From positions 36,178-100,177 of the IMG/VR virus record IMGVR_UViG_3300037261_000082: a stretch of 64,000 nt of DNA; one strand, written 5' to 3'. A program made the translations under genes and the position numbers. Below, piece after piece: positions 1-8,800 of the stretch (positions within the stretch are counted from its first letter, which is position 1; each line of letters starts with the position of its first letter). A model generated the notes under the pieces. That model was not told the origin of the DNA and did not search any database. It was given only the letters and a program-made list of their open reading frames with translations. Source of the stretch: a virus.

Positions 1-59
1 TGGCTCAGGAAATGGCATATAATGGGTAGGATGAATGGGGTTGCCATACTCGAAAGAAC

Positions 60-278
60 TTAAAGACTACGCAGAACCTGATGCGGTCCCTGAATCTTTA
101 CCAAAATGCGATACCATTTATTTCCTTTAGTGTGAGCTTCCAAATACAAACCAAGAGAACTGGCCTTCATAAGGGCTGCACGGCTGTCAGCACCTACACC
201 GTCGGAAGCATAAACATGATCACCCTCAAAACATAAACGTATATTAGACGCAACAGACTTCATTTTTACTTTTGCCAT
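60..278 (-). CDS. KTSC-like small protein (degenerate copy)
   Basis: 72 residues. The stretch from SVASNIRL to the GLYLEAH segment follows the KTSC pattern: a Ser-Asn-Ile start, a Tyr in the middle, then AAL..AsSlG.yl. A clearer KTSC protein lies at 59679-59894. KTSC proteins are small beta-rich domains of unknown function, common in phages and next to RNA/DNA-handling proteins. The start ATG follows a good AAGGAG ribosome site. The gene is divergent from the large virion gene at 333. The VYASDG segment departs from the usual GxxYxYxgV core, so this looks like a diverged paralogue. Confidence 0.6.
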   Translation of the reverse strand: MAKVKMKSVASNIRLCFEGDHVYASDGVGADSRAALMKASSLGLYLEAHTKGNKWYRILVKIQGPHQVLRSL

Positions 279-297
279 ACCGAGTCTCCTTTCCCTA

Positions 298-326
298 ATT
301 AAACATACTAACCTCTAATCCGGCAA
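298..326 (-). promoter_or_regulatory. Possible promoter for the leftward KTSC-like gene
   Basis: On the minus strand, TTGCCG (321-326) and TTTAAT (298-303) are separated by 17 bp, a sigma70-like arrangement just upstream of the ribosome site of the leftward gene. It sits in the only divergent gap at this end of the window. Inferred from spacing only. Confidence 0.3.
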
Positions 327-332
327 AACTAA

Positions 333-3300
333 ATGGCTGATATCAACGACTTTGTACCTGACACTACTCCGGCTCCTGTTCCGGTGCCACAGCACGACGA
401 CTTCGTGCCTGATGTGGCACACGATGATTTTGTGCCTGATGCTCCTCATGGGCGTGCCCCCTTGGTATCTGCAGTAGGAGCTTCTGAAGCAGCACCAGCT
501 TCCGGTGAAAGCAACATGCTTTCTGACGTGCCTCATGAAGTGTATGAAGCAGGTAAATCTGCTTTGACTGACATTAATGCTGGGCTGAACCCTTGGTCGG
601 AGGAAAACAAAGCTGCTGAAGCAAAGAAAGCTAACGCACCTACTTTTTTGAGTGGTCTATCTGCGCAAGCTAGCGACTTGGGACGAGTTGGTAAGGGGCT
701 TATGGGAATTCCGGCTCTTGCTGTGGCTCCAATTACTGGTGCTGCTCGGTCGTTAATTGGGCACCCGTTAGCTACAGCAGAACACACTGCTGGTACTATA
801 ATTGCTCCGGAAATTGCAGCGAAAGACAATCCGGATGAAATGTACCGTACTGCAAAGGAGGGCGTTGATACGGCTATGATGGGGCTACGCCCGGCTGGTG
901 CGCCTGTGCTTCGTGCTCCCCCGTCAGGACTTCCTCGTGGCCCCTATGAAATTCCTCCTACTAAGCCTGCTCTGGCTTGGGAAGCTCCTACAAAACCACA
1001 GCCTCCTACTCCACCGGCCTTAACACCACAGAATCGTCCTTTTGGTGTTACCCTTAGTCAAGGTGAAGTTGAGGGTGATTTAGCTAAGCGCATGGCTGAG
1101 CAAAATGCCATTCGTAGTGGCGACCCTCATGCTAGGGCTTTCGCTGATCAACGTGCTGCGGAATTAGCACGGTCTCGTGAGGACTTAACAGCTCAATTAG
1201 ATCCAACCCAGCAACTTGTTGAGTCCCCTCATGCTGCTGCAGAAAAGATTATTGGGGAACTGCAAGCCCAAAGCCACGCTGAACAGGCTGCCACTCAGCA
1301 GCGTGAAAGTTTGCTTCAGCAGTACCATGAAGGCTACCGAAATAATCTAAGCCCTACCCATACCCAGCTAGCGTCTAATCCCATGGAAGCAGCTGATATT
1401 GTTTCTGGTTCGGTTGCGGCTTCGGCTGAACGTGCACAAGCTGCCGCAGACGCAGCCTACACTGCCTTCCGTGAGTTGCCCGGACAGTTCCATCCTGCGT
1501 CTTTTAACAAGACAGCTGACGTAATTAAGAGCAATCTTGCACGGGGCGACGACCCTACATTTATCAATCCTCAGAATACTCCCAATGCTAATACAGCATT
1601 AGGTGATCTTACAGATATTCTGGGAGATATTAGTCAGGTTCGTGATCCGGAGACGGGACAGATCATTCCTCGCCCGCCAGTTACGCCACAGCTGGTTGAG
1701 ACAGCGCGTAAGCGCCTTAATACTTCGCTCAGTAATGCATTGAGTTCTGCTCGTTCCACTGGGAACTGGGCCGACGTTAGAGCTATGCGTCAGGTAATTG
1801 ACGAGTTTGATGGCCAGGTTCTAAAGAAACTAGACACTACCTTTACCGGGGGTGACCCTCGTGACGTTTCGTCTACCTTAAAATGGGCACGTGGGCAGTA
1901 TGCTGAGTACCGCAAGACATTTACTCCGCAAGGTGCTGGCGATGTAGTTGGCCCTGCTATTCAGAAGATTGTTGGGCGTCAGGAAGGACAGGCTGCTGCT
2001 CCCGAAGAAATTAAGTCTATGCTCTACGGAAATGGGCAGCTGCCGCCTAAGATAGCACGGCGGCTGGTTGATATGTTTGGGGTCAACTCGCCTGAGATAG
2101 GAGCCATTAAGCAGGGCCTTTTCTCCTCTATTACTGAGCGCCCGCCAGGAGCAACAGCCTGGGGGCCAGCACAGGTAGCGGATCGTATTGATGCTGCGGC
2201 AAATAGCACCCTTACGCGGGCTTACCTTAACCCAACTGAGATTAAGGATCTGCAGCGGTACGGGCGGGCCTTGCGTCAGCACGACGCAGTTACTAACGCA
2301 CCCCAGGACAGTGTTGGGAGTATTATCTCAAAGCTGACGGGTACGGATACTGCTGAACCTGCTAGCCTGCAAGCTGCTGTTAACCGGCTATTCAAGAATA
2401 CTCTCACCGGAGAGTCCAATTCTGTTGCCCTTATTAATGAGTTGAAAACACGACTAAGCCCTGAAGCCTTTACTACATTTAAGCAGGGCTTATTTCAGTA
2501 CGCAGTAAGTCCCGGTGAAAACCTGGAAGCTTGGGGACCGCAGAAGATTGCCACCAATCTCAATAAACTATTGAATACTACAGGGCGTCAAGGTGCAGCT
2601 GCTGTCTATTCACCCCAGGAGCGGGCTACGCTGCAGGCTTATGCCAACTTGATGGGCAAGATAACGATGCCTCCTGGCACATACTTCCCGTCTGCACCAG
2701 GTATTAATGCTATGATGTCTACAGTGGCAAACCGCATTGGGCAAGTCATAGGTGCGCTTGTGGGGCGTTCATTGACTCCTGGGCTGCCGCTCATTGGTGA
2801 GTTTGCCGGTATCACCATTGGCGGAAAGCTGGAAAGAGCCTTAGAGAAATTGCATGGTGGTGTTAGTAAGCAATTGCCTCTCGTAACTAATGAGATGCAG
2901 AAATGGCAACGTGCTCAGGCTCGTGCTGCTAAGAATCCCAATTGGGCAACTAAGCAAGGTGCATTACTTGCTACAACGAGTCTGCAGAATTCTCTACGCC
3001 CTCTCGGAATTGACTTCAGTAGGTTGCAATTGCCAGGCCCAGGCACAGCCCAGGATCAGCAACCTCAGCAGCGGGCTGATGGTGGTGCAACAGACAATGC
3101 ACCTACTCCCCCAGCAGGTCCTCGCCCATTTGGTTGGCCTCCTCATTTGCCTTGGGACCAACCGTCTCAGAAAGGCTCAGCACAAGCACCAATAGATAAG
3201 AGAGCTGATGGTGGTGCAACAGACGATAATCCTGACGTAGGGAGTAATTACGTCACACGTCGCACTGCCCCTTTTCCGGAAAAGCCTGAGGGCTACGAAT

Positions 3301-4487
3301 ATATTGAAGCCAAAGGGGCCGGGGCTGATACTCCAGGCCCTATTGCTACACCCTTATCCAGCGGGCTAGAGACGCTTGCAGGGGCGGTAGGTGCGCCTGA
3401 GCCTAGCCCAACCCCCTCTACCCTCGAAGAAGCGCCTGCAGGAGGCCCTGCAGACTGGTCTACAGCGGGGTTTGGCCCGTCTGTGGATACTAGTGAAGGG
3501 TTAGGCAGTAAGGCGTTGAATAGACTTACTGGCGCTGGTGGTGAAGAACGCCTTCAGACTTGGCCTGAGAAAATGGTCCGTTCTGGCACAACCCTTGCAG
3601 GTGACGTGCTGTCTGGGCAAGAACCTGACTTGACTGGATTGCGTAGAGAGGATTTTACGGACGAGCCACGTCCGGGTGGTTTTACGGTTGCTGCCGAACC
3701 TCAGGATGCCCTTATTCAACGTACCCAGGACATGGCTGCGTTGGCGGGTGGTGCAGGAATTCCTAATGCTGAGGAAGGTGCGTTGGGAATGGCTGGAGGA
3801 AAATTAACCCAACCTCCTATGGAGCAGGCCCTTAGCCGGGGCATGCCATTATTCTCGGACACGGCTAAGCCAGGGGCGGCGTTGAGTGGGTTAGAGAATA
3901 AACTTAAGAAAGTTTCTGATGCACCAATTCAGGGGGAGTACCAATTAAACAATGATCCTGATTTAAGGTTTATTGCTGACCATGGTAAAAATTGGAAAGC
4001 TGGTGAATTAGCTCCTGGCAACTATTTAGGTAAAGAGGCTGAGTGTCACTGGAATGTTGCTCGTTTATTTCATGATGGTAAAATTGATCAAGTAGTAGTT
4101 GGTTACGCAGAAAATGCTGATGGGTGGCACCAGCATACTTGGGGATTAAAGGCTGGGAAAGTTGTGGAGACTACACGTTCTAACACTGAGAATAAAAATT
4201 GGTACGGGGCGCCATTAAGTAATGCGCAGTCAACACAATTTTCCAATTATGTGTTAAAGCCTAAAAATAGCCCTGGAAAAGGAAATGTTCGTACAACTCA
4301 AGGGTCACATCGTATCTTACAAAATGCTGGTATTGTTGGCACGCCATTGAGTGCTAATAAAACTCGTTCCAATCAAAACCATATTCCAAGGCCAATAGCC
4401 CAGCAGCCACACCCCGGTCAACCAGCCCAGGAGCAAAACCGTGCGCATGGTGGGCGGGTTAATCCGGCCAATATCAAAAAGTTTTAG
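333..4487 (+). CDS. Giant virion-type protein with C-terminal Cys/His domain
   Basis: 1384 residues. The N-terminus repeats the motif DDFVPD three times, followed by Pro/Ala-rich linkers. Residues about 230-900 are mostly helical and Ala/Gln-rich. A Gly/Ala-rich, membrane-active-looking stretch follows near residues 800-840 (IGQVIGALVGRS), then long low-complexity linkers carrying RADGGATD twice. Residues about 1210-1330 form a compact domain with Cys1238 (ECHWN), His1268 (QHTWGL) and VVETT, resembling the Cys-His-acid order of papain-like hydrolases. Size, linkers and position before the lysis genes suggest an internal virion or DNA-ejection protein, as in podoviruses. That role is inference; no family is recognised over the main body. 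No clear ribosome site precedes the ATG. Confidence 0.55.
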   Translation: MADINDFVPDTTPAPVPVPQHDDFVPDVAHDDFVPDAPHGRAPLVSAVGASEAAPASGESNMLSDVPHEVYEAGKSALTDINAGLNPWSEENKAAEAKKANAPTFLSGLSAQASDLGRVGKGLMGIPALAVAPITGAARSLIGHPLATAEHTAGTIIAPEIAAKDNPDEMYRTAKEGVDTAMMGLRPAGAPVLRAPPSGLPRGPYEIPPTKPALAWEAPTKPQPPTPPALTPQNRPFGVTLSQGEVEGDLAKRMAEQNAIRSGDPHARAFADQRAAELARSREDLTAQLDPTQQLVESPHAAAEKIIGELQAQSHAEQAATQQRESLLQQYHEGYRNNLSPTHTQLASNPMEAADIVSGSVAASAERAQAAADAAYTAFRELPGQFHPASFNKTADVIKSNLARGDDPTFINPQNTPNANTALGDLTDILGDISQVRDPETGQIIPRPPVTPQLVETARKRLNTSLSNALSSARSTGNWADVRAMRQVIDEFDGQVLKKLDTTFTGGDPRDVSSTLKWARGQYAEYRKTFTPQGAGDVVGPAIQKIVGRQEGQAAAPEEIKSMLYGNGQLPPKIARRLVDMFGVNSPEIGAIKQGLFSSITERPPGATAWGPAQVADRIDAAANSTLTRAYLNPTEIKDLQRYGRALRQHDAVTNAPQDSVGSIISKLTGTDTAEPASLQAAVNRLFKNTLTGESNSVALINELKTRLSPEAFTTFKQGLFQYAVSPGENLEAWGPQKIATNLNKLLNTTGRQGAAAVYSPQERATLQAYANLMGKITMPPGTYFPSAPGINAMMSTVANRIGQVIGALVGRSLTPGLPLIGEFAGITIGGKLERALEKLHGGVSKQLPLVTNEMQKWQRAQARAAKNPNWATKQGALLATTSLQNSLRPLGIDFSRLQLPGPGTAQDQQPQQRADGGATDNAPTPPAGPRPFGWPPHLPWDQPSQKGSAQAPIDKRADGGATDDNPDVGSNYVTRRTAPFPEKPEGYEYIEAKGAGADTPGPIATPLSSGLETLAGAVGAPEPSPTPSTLEEAPAGGPADWSTAGFGPSVDTSEGLGSKALNRLTGAGGEERLQTWPEKMVRSGTTLAGDVLSGQEPDLTGLRREDFTDEPRPGGFTVAAEPQDALIQRTQDMAALAGGAGIPNAEEGALGMAGGKLTQPPMEQALSRGMPLFSDTAKPGAALSGLENKLKKVSDAPIQGEYQLNNDPDLRFIADHGKNWKAGELAPGNYLGKEAECHWNVARLFHDGKIDQVVVGYAENADGWHQHTWGLKAGKVVETTRSNTENKNWYGAPLSNAQSTQFSNYVLKPKNSPGKGNVRTTQGSHRILQNAGIVGTPLSANKTRSNQNHIPRPIAQQPHPGQPAQEQNRAHGGRVNPANIKKF

Positions 4488-4499
4488 GTGGACTTTCTT

Positions 4500-5360
4500 A
4501 TGTGGTATCACTACGTCTATATTCACTATAAAGCTGATAACGATGTTCCTTTTTACGTTGGAAAGGGACATGTAAGCAAGAAAGCTAAGGAACAGGTTTT
4601 TAAGCGTGCGAACGAGCCACGCTTGAAGAATTTACATTGGGCAAATACTGTCAAAACGCACGGGTTACGGGTAGCAATCTTTGCTTCTTGCTCCTCAGAC
4701 GAGGAAGCACAACGCTTAGAAAAAGTTCTTATTGCTGAATTTGGCCGTAAGGATTTAGGGAGGGGATCTTTAATTAATCGTACTGACGGGGGCGAGGGGA
4801 GTTGTGGTATGATTATTTCCCCAAAACACCGAGAACGGTTAAGTGTTTCTCTTACAGGAAGAAAAGGGAAGCCATTTTCTCTGGAGCAAAAAGAGGAGAT
4901 GAGTAGGAGAAAAAAGATGCAGTATGCTAACGGTTGCAAGACAACAAAAGGTTACCATCATACATTAGAAACTAAAGCAGTGCTGTCTGCTAAAAATAAG
5001 GGACGCAAGGCTTTCTTTTCGGAAGAACATAAAGCTAATATATCTGCGGCAAAGAAGAACAAACCTTCTACCTTGAAAGGTAAGAAGAGGCCTCCTTTTT
5101 CGTCTGAATGGCGTGCAAATCTGTCAGCAGCGGCAACTAGGCGCTATGCTAAGGAAGAAGGGAGAGCTGCCAGCCGCGCAGCTTGGGAAAAAGTAAAAGT
5201 AAATAATCCTAATTGGCGCCAAGACCTGCTTGAGAGATCAGCAAAAGGTGCACGCCAACGTAGCCTAAACGCTAAGATTAGAAGAGAATTAAAAGCCCAA
5301 ACTCCTCCTATAAGGTTTCCAGAAAATGCACATAATGCTGTATTAAGTTTTGGAGCGTAA
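4500..5360 (+). CDS. GIY-YIG homing endonuclease with NUMOD3-like repeats
   Basis: 286 residues from the ATG, which follows AGGTGG; an in-frame GTG at 4488 directly abuts the upstream stop. The N-terminal nuclease domain shows VYI at residues 6-8 and YVGKG at 19-23, the GIY and YIG halves, then an Arg/Glu-bearing helix. The basic C-terminal part repeats Ser/Lys-rich units such as SLTGRKGKPFS and SAKNKGRKAFFSEEHKANISAA, typical of NUMOD3 DNA-binding modules in homing nucleases. It sits free-standing between the virion gene and the lysis block and disrupts neither. AT-rich compared with its neighbours. Expected to cut an allele lacking it and promote its own spread. Confidence 0.88.
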   Translation: MWYHYVYIHYKADNDVPFYVGKGHVSKKAKEQVFKRANEPRLKNLHWANTVKTHGLRVAIFASCSSDEEAQRLEKVLIAEFGRKDLGRGSLINRTDGGEGSCGMIISPKHRERLSVSLTGRKGKPFSLEQKEEMSRRKKMQYANGCKTTKGYHHTLETKAVLSAKNKGRKAFFSEEHKANISAAKKNKPSTLKGKKRPPFSSEWRANLSAAATRRYAKEEGRAASRAAWEKVKVNNPNWRQDLLERSAKGARQRSLNAKIRRELKAQTPPIRFPENAHNAVLSFGA

Positions 5361-5475
5361 GTGCTCCCATTTCCGTCGTAAGCGTCTTTGACGGTTAAAA
5401 CTGTTCGTGCTTAGGCAATAGCGGCACGGTCTGATTACGCCTTATACTAACCCACAACCCACTTAGGAGGATACA

Positions 5476-5703
5476 ATGGATCTCGCAATCGCTTTAGGTA
5501 TTACCCTGCTCGTTGGCATCGCTCTCGGTGCTATCGGCGTGCACTACATTCATAATGTAGCCAGTGCGGCTACACGTGCAGTTACCGTACCTGGTAGCGC
5601 TGCTGCAACTACTCCAGCCGTGGTCAGCGATGTAGCGGCTAGCCTTCAAAAGCAAATCAGTGATCTTGAAGCTAAGCTAGCCGCAGCAGCCCCAAAGGTG
5701 TAA
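5476..5703 (+). CDS. Small single-pass membrane protein, lysis cluster
   Basis: 75 residues. One hydrophobic helix (residues about 3-24), an Ala/Thr-rich linker, and a short C-terminal coiled coil (SLQKQISDLEAKLAAA). A perfect TAGGAGG lies 6 nt before the ATG. It ends six bases before the GH25 muramidase gene and starts the lysis operon, so a holin or other envelope role is possible. No family recognised. Confidence 0.6.
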   Translation: MDLAIALGITLLVGIALGAIGVHYIHNVASAATRAVTVPGSAAATTPAVVSDVAASLQKQISDLEAKLAAAAPKV

Positions 5704-5709
5704 CCAGCC

Positions 5710-6369
5710 ATGACAATAAATTTGAAGGTGTTGGACCTTAGTCATCATAACTGTGGCCCTAGCGGCGACCCTAATGATCCTATCGATTTTGAGGCCATCG
5801 CTGCCTATGGCGTCAAGGGGATTATCCATAAGGCTAGCCAGGGGACCGGCGTGGTTGACCACAAGTATGCAGAACGGCGCACTGCTGCTGTGGCTGCCGG
5901 ACTTCTCTGGGGCGCTTACCACTTTGCTACTGGTGATGATGTTGATGCACAGGTTAAGCATTTTCTGGACTGTGCCCAACCTGACGCTAGCACGCTGACG
6001 GCACTTGATCATGAACCAAATGGGGGGAATGAGTTGGACCTTGCTGGTGCGCGTTCCTTCATGGAAAGTTTGCGTGATCAAAACTCAGGTAAGAATCCTG
6101 TCATCTATAGTGGCAATCTGATTAAGGAACAGATGGCTAAGGATGACAGCCAGAACGACTTCTTTGGTAGCTTCCGGCTATGGTTGTGTCAATATGGTCC
6201 AAATGCGGTTCTTCCCCCAGCATGGGACAGGTACTGGCTCTGGCAGTTTGCCGGCGATGGAACAAACTCACATGGTATTGTGGTCCCTGGCATTTTTGCT
6301 GGCAGCAAAGTTGATATGAATACCTGGGATGGCACGGATGAGGACTTAGCTGCCCAATGGGCAACCTAA
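5710..6369 (+). CDS. Endolysin, glycoside hydrolase family 25 (muramidase)
   Basis: 219 residues, a single GH25 catalytic domain with no binding repeats. It begins with the family signature LDLSHH (Asp9), continues through GIIHKASQGTG and GAYHFA, and carries the catalytic DxE pair at Asp100/Glu102 in ALDHEPNG. GH25 enzymes cleave the N-acetylmuramic acid to N-acetylglucosamine bond of peptidoglycan. No signal peptide is present, so export depends on a holin. It lies in a tight run with a holin-like protein (next gene, zero spacing) and a spanin pair, the standard order for Gram-negative lysis. Confidence 0.93.
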   Translation: MTINLKVLDLSHHNCGPSGDPNDPIDFEAIAAYGVKGIIHKASQGTGVVDHKYAERRTAAVAAGLLWGAYHFATGDDVDAQVKHFLDCAQPDASTLTALDHEPNGGNELDLAGARSFMESLRDQNSGKNPVIYSGNLIKEQMAKDDSQNDFFGSFRLWLCQYGPNAVLPPAWDRYWLWQFAGDGTNSHGIVVPGIFAGSKVDMNTWDGTDEDLAAQWAT

Positions 6370-6759
6370 ATGCCGGAACCGGATGCACTTGCCAATGAGG
6401 GATGGTTTAACAACAGGTGGAGGCCCGCAATGGCGTGGCTGTGGTTCACAACCTCAGCCTTTGACTTTATTTTGTTTCCTATCCTAAATGCCTTTGCTGC
6501 TGGTGTGAAAATGATACCCTACGCTCCTTGGGATCCCATAACACTTAAGGGGGGTGGGCTGTTTCACATGGCAATGGGCGCGGTAGTTGGGGTTGCTACG
6601 TGGCAAAGGACGCAAGAAAAACTAGCGATCATGCGGACCGACAGTGGTTCATATAGCGAGAGTAGCCACACCATTGAAACGGTCACGTCTAAGGACGCGG
6701 TTAAGCCAACTACTACATCACCGTCCACTTCACCAACAGTTTCATCGAGGGCCGATTAA
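6370..6759 (+). CDS. Holin-like membrane protein
   Basis: 129 residues starting immediately after the endolysin stop. Hydrophobic helices span about residues 19-45 and 62-78; between them lies the segment WDPITLKGGGLFHMAMGA. The sequence resembles the three-TM holin families of alphaproteobacterial phages and gene transfer agents, which begin with RPxxA and have a conserved Gly-rich loop. The C-terminal 50 residues are Ser/Thr-rich and probably cytoplasmic. The call rests on this resemblance and on position between endolysin and spanins. Confidence 0.65.
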   Translation: MPEPDALANEGWFNNRWRPAMAWLWFTTSAFDFILFPILNAFAAGVKMIPYAPWDPITLKGGGLFHMAMGAVVGVATWQRTQEKLAIMRTDSGSYSESSHTIETVTSKDAVKPTTTSPSTSPTVSSRAD

Positions 6760-7121
6760 TGTTAACAATGGTATGGCACTGGTTTACCGGGTGGCTAATT
6801 AGTTGGGGCGGTGTTGGTGGGGCCATTGCCGTTGGAGCATGGGCCTTATGGTTTTTCTGTCCTGCTGGGTTGCTCACTTACAAAACACAACTGATGTATA
6901 TTGCTATTGCTGCAACTGTAATTGCAATTACAAACACGCATTCATATACCACGGGCTACAACAGAGGTCGTTCAGAAGTTCTTCACGCGGTAGCAGCGCA
7001 GGACGCGAAGGCGAAAGAAGAGGGAGATAGAGCAAATGACGACGTTCAGAAGTGCTTTGCTGGTGGTGGTAGTTGGAACATTGCTGACAGCGTGTGCGAC
7101 GCCGCCGCCAGCAACCGTTAA
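6759..7121 (+). CDS. Inner-membrane spanin-like protein (Rz-type)
   Basis: 120 residues, with start codon overlapping the upstream stop (TAATG). Two hydrophobic segments (about 10-32 and 43-60) are followed by a polar tail running to NIADSVCDAAASNR. The 3' quarter overlaps, in a different frame, the next gene, which encodes a lipoprotein. This is the classical embedded or overlapping Rz/Rz1 arrangement. Together the two are expected to bridge inner and outer membranes and fuse them at the end of lysis. Two TM helices are unusual for an i-spanin, which normally has one, so the assignment is by context. Confidence 0.55.
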   Translation: MLTMVWHWFTGWLISWGGVGGAIAVGAWALWFFCPAGLLTYKTQLMYIAIAATVIAITNTHSYTTGYNRGRSEVLHAVAAQDAKAKEEGDRANDDVQKCFAGGGSWNIADSVCDAAASNR

Positions 7122-7461
7122 TGGTCTGAAGGCAGTCTTTCACGATCCTGGCTTTGCCGTCCAAGGCAAGACTCGTACTGATCAAGTGTGGATTAGTGCC
7201 ACACAGGAGACTGGCATCCGTGTTCTCGGTTGGGCGCGGCCGAAGGGGGTAGCAGGGAAGAAAGTAGTTCTCGTAAAAACTCACAAGGCAATTCAGACTT
7301 CTCATAAAGTGGTTATCCTGCCGAAGGCAAGACCTACAATTCTTACGCCAGCAACTCCTGCTGTTGTAACTGTCGTGCCGAAGAAACCAGTCACTACGCA
7401 ATCCCTTAGAGAGCGAATCAGGGCGCTCAATGAGAAAGTAAGAAGGCTGGAAGGCAAGTAG
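7036..7461 (+). CDS. Outer-membrane spanin-like lipoprotein (Rz1-type)
   Basis: 141 residues. An N-terminal signal with lipobox LLTAC (Cys20) is followed by TPPPA, giving a lipoprotein anchored in the outer membrane. The C-terminal end is a short coiled coil (SLRERIRALNEKVRRLEG). The first 86 bp overlap the upstream two-TM gene out of frame, as in Rz/Rz1 pairs. It is longer than most o-spanins, with an added central Val/Lys/Pro-rich segment. Confidence 0.65.
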   Translation: MTTFRSALLVVVVGTLLTACATPPPATVNGLKAVFHDPGFAVQGKTRTDQVWISATQETGIRVLGWARPKGVAGKKVVLVKTHKAIQTSHKVVILPKARPTILTPATPAVVTVVPKKPVTTQSLRERIRALNEKVRRLEGK

Positions 7462-7463
7462 TT

Positions 7464-7841
7464 ATGCCACGACGTAAGCCACCTTCACCAACACTTGTCC
7501 ATCGGGTCGTTGCCCTTCTCAAGCGCAACCCATGGAGGACGATCTCGTTGGTTGTTACCTTGTTCATTGGCATTCCAGGGATTGGCCTCAGCTTGGAGTA
7601 CGTCAATCGTAATCTAGAACCATGGTACTGGACGAGTCATGCTTATGCTCGTGAGTTAGTTGCAGACGATCATACGTACATCATCTATCTAAAGCTACGT
7701 GATGCACGACAAGCTTTGAAAGATGCCAAGGCAGATTTGGTAAAGACCCCAGACAGTGGTACAGCGCAGCGGGCAGTTGAGTATTATGTTGACATTATAG
7801 CAAAGTATCAGAAGCAACTTGACAAAGCGGCAGGAAATTAA
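7464..7841 (+). CDS. Single-pass membrane protein with periplasmic helix
   Basis: 125 residues. A basic N-terminus, one TM helix (about residues 26-45), then a hydrophilic helical region with repeated Lys/Asp/Ala (LRDARQALKDAKADLV). Begins two bases after the o-spanin-like gene and overlaps the next start by one base, so it belongs to the lysis/envelope operon. Function not recognised. Confidence 0.6.
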   Translation: MPRRKPPSPTLVHRVVALLKRNPWRTISLVVTLFIGIPGIGLSLEYVNRNLEPWYWTSHAYARELVADDHTYIIYLKLRDARQALKDAKADLVKTPDSGTAQRAVEYYVDIIAKYQKQLDKAAGN

Positions 7842-8338
7842 TGGCTGCAATTCCTACTAGTATAGTGACTGCAACTACTACTGACGTAGCAGCGTGGGCT
7901 GCTGTTGTACTATCAGCTACATCGATTCTATACTCATTCTTCTTTGCTAGTGTAAAGCACGCCCGCGAAATGGCTACCTTGACCGTCAAGGTTGACACTA
8001 TGTGGGGGTTTACAATGCGCCAAGCTGTTAGTCGGGCTGTAGATAATGATCTAATGAAACACAACTCCCCGCTTGAGATCACGGCGAAGGGCTACAACTA
8101 CATTAAGCCGGTAGCTCAAGAACTTTGGGAGTATTATCAGAAATTTCCCACCAGCGTAAGCAAGCTAACTGATGCTGACTTGGCCTTGGCTATTGAACGT
8201 GACTTTGGGGAACGACTATTGAAAGAAATCTGCATCCCAAATGGCCTTCTATTCGGTGAGTGCGTTATCCTTGCCATTGAAGCAATTAGGAAGAACGGTA
8301 ACTTACCACCGCACATTACATTGGGCAATGTAGCATGA
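7841..8338 (+). CDS. Membrane-anchored hypothetical protein
   Basis: 165 residues; TAATG overlap with the gene before and ATGA overlap with the gene after, so it is translationally coupled on both sides. One N-terminal hydrophobic helix (about 15-36), then a globular region of about 125 residues containing GFTMRQAVSRAVDNDLM and ERDFGERLLKEI. No family recognised. Confidence 0.6.
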   Translation: MAAIPTSIVTATTTDVAAWAAVVLSATSILYSFFFASVKHAREMATLTVKVDTMWGFTMRQAVSRAVDNDLMKHNSPLEITAKGYNYIKPVAQELWEYYQKFPTSVSKLTDADLALAIERDFGERLLKEICIPNGLLFGECVILAIEAIRKNGNLPPHITLGNVA

Positions 8339-8724
8339 GAATCTTCGGTCTTCCCTACCATCATAAAGAAAATCCACTGGACGGGGCAAGCCCAGCGGTT
8401 GTCGAACTCTATCACATGCTGGCCCACATCATAAACAACCAGGAGAAGATCATGGCTGCAATCGACGATCTCGCGGCTGCCGTAGCGGCAGAGGATACTG
8501 TTATTGACGGTGCTGTAACACTGCTCAATGGCATCCCAGCACTTATTGCGGCGGCTGGCACGGACCCGGCCAAGCTTGCTGCGCTGCAAGCTGACATCAC
8601 TGCAAAAACGACCACCCTTGCGGCGGCTGTTCTTGCAGGTACCCCAACCCCGGTTCCGGCTGCTCCGCCAGTCACGGCTGCGGCAGCCACTACTGCGGCC
8701 ACGGCTGCTGTAGCGGCGGCTTAG
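8335..8724 (+). CDS. Ala-rich small protein with an internal start
   Basis: 129 residues from the ATGA-coupled start. An in-frame ATG at 8452 is preceded by AGGAGAAGATC, a far better ribosome site, and would give a 90-residue protein starting MAAIDDLAAAV. That second part resembles small Ala/Thr-rich coiled-coil proteins common in phage structural regions, with a disordered Ala/Pro/Val tail. Either one protein or two nested products may be made. A terminator follows directly. Confidence 0.6.
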   Translation: MRIFGLPYHHKENPLDGASPAVVELYHMLAHIINNQEKIMAAIDDLAAAVAAEDTVIDGAVTLLNGIPALIAAAGTDPAKLAALQADITAKTTTLAAAVLAGTPTPVPAAPPVTAAAATTAATAAVAAA

Positions 8725-8739
8725 TCTCTAGTCTCGCGT

Positions 8740-8775
8740 AAGCCCAGGCCGCAATCCCTGCGGCTTGGGGGCTTT
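8740..8775 (+). terminator. Rho-independent terminator after the lysis operon
   Basis: AAGCCCAGGCCGCA (8740-8753), loop ATCCC, then TGCGGCTTGGGGGCTTT (8759-8775): a long GC-rich hairpin with one or two mismatches ending in a short T run, 15 bp after a stop codon. Confidence 0.65.
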
Positions 8776-8800
8776 CATCGTTGATCAATGAGGTAACCCC

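Noticed and set aside
1-59. Left edge as a genome terminus or attachment site
   Set aside because: No terminal repeat or att-like sequence visible; the sequence is probably an arbitrary cut in a longer contig.
4488-4499. GTG start of the GIY-YIG gene
   Set aside because: It directly abuts the previous stop and leaves AGGTGG unused; the ATG at 4500 is better placed.
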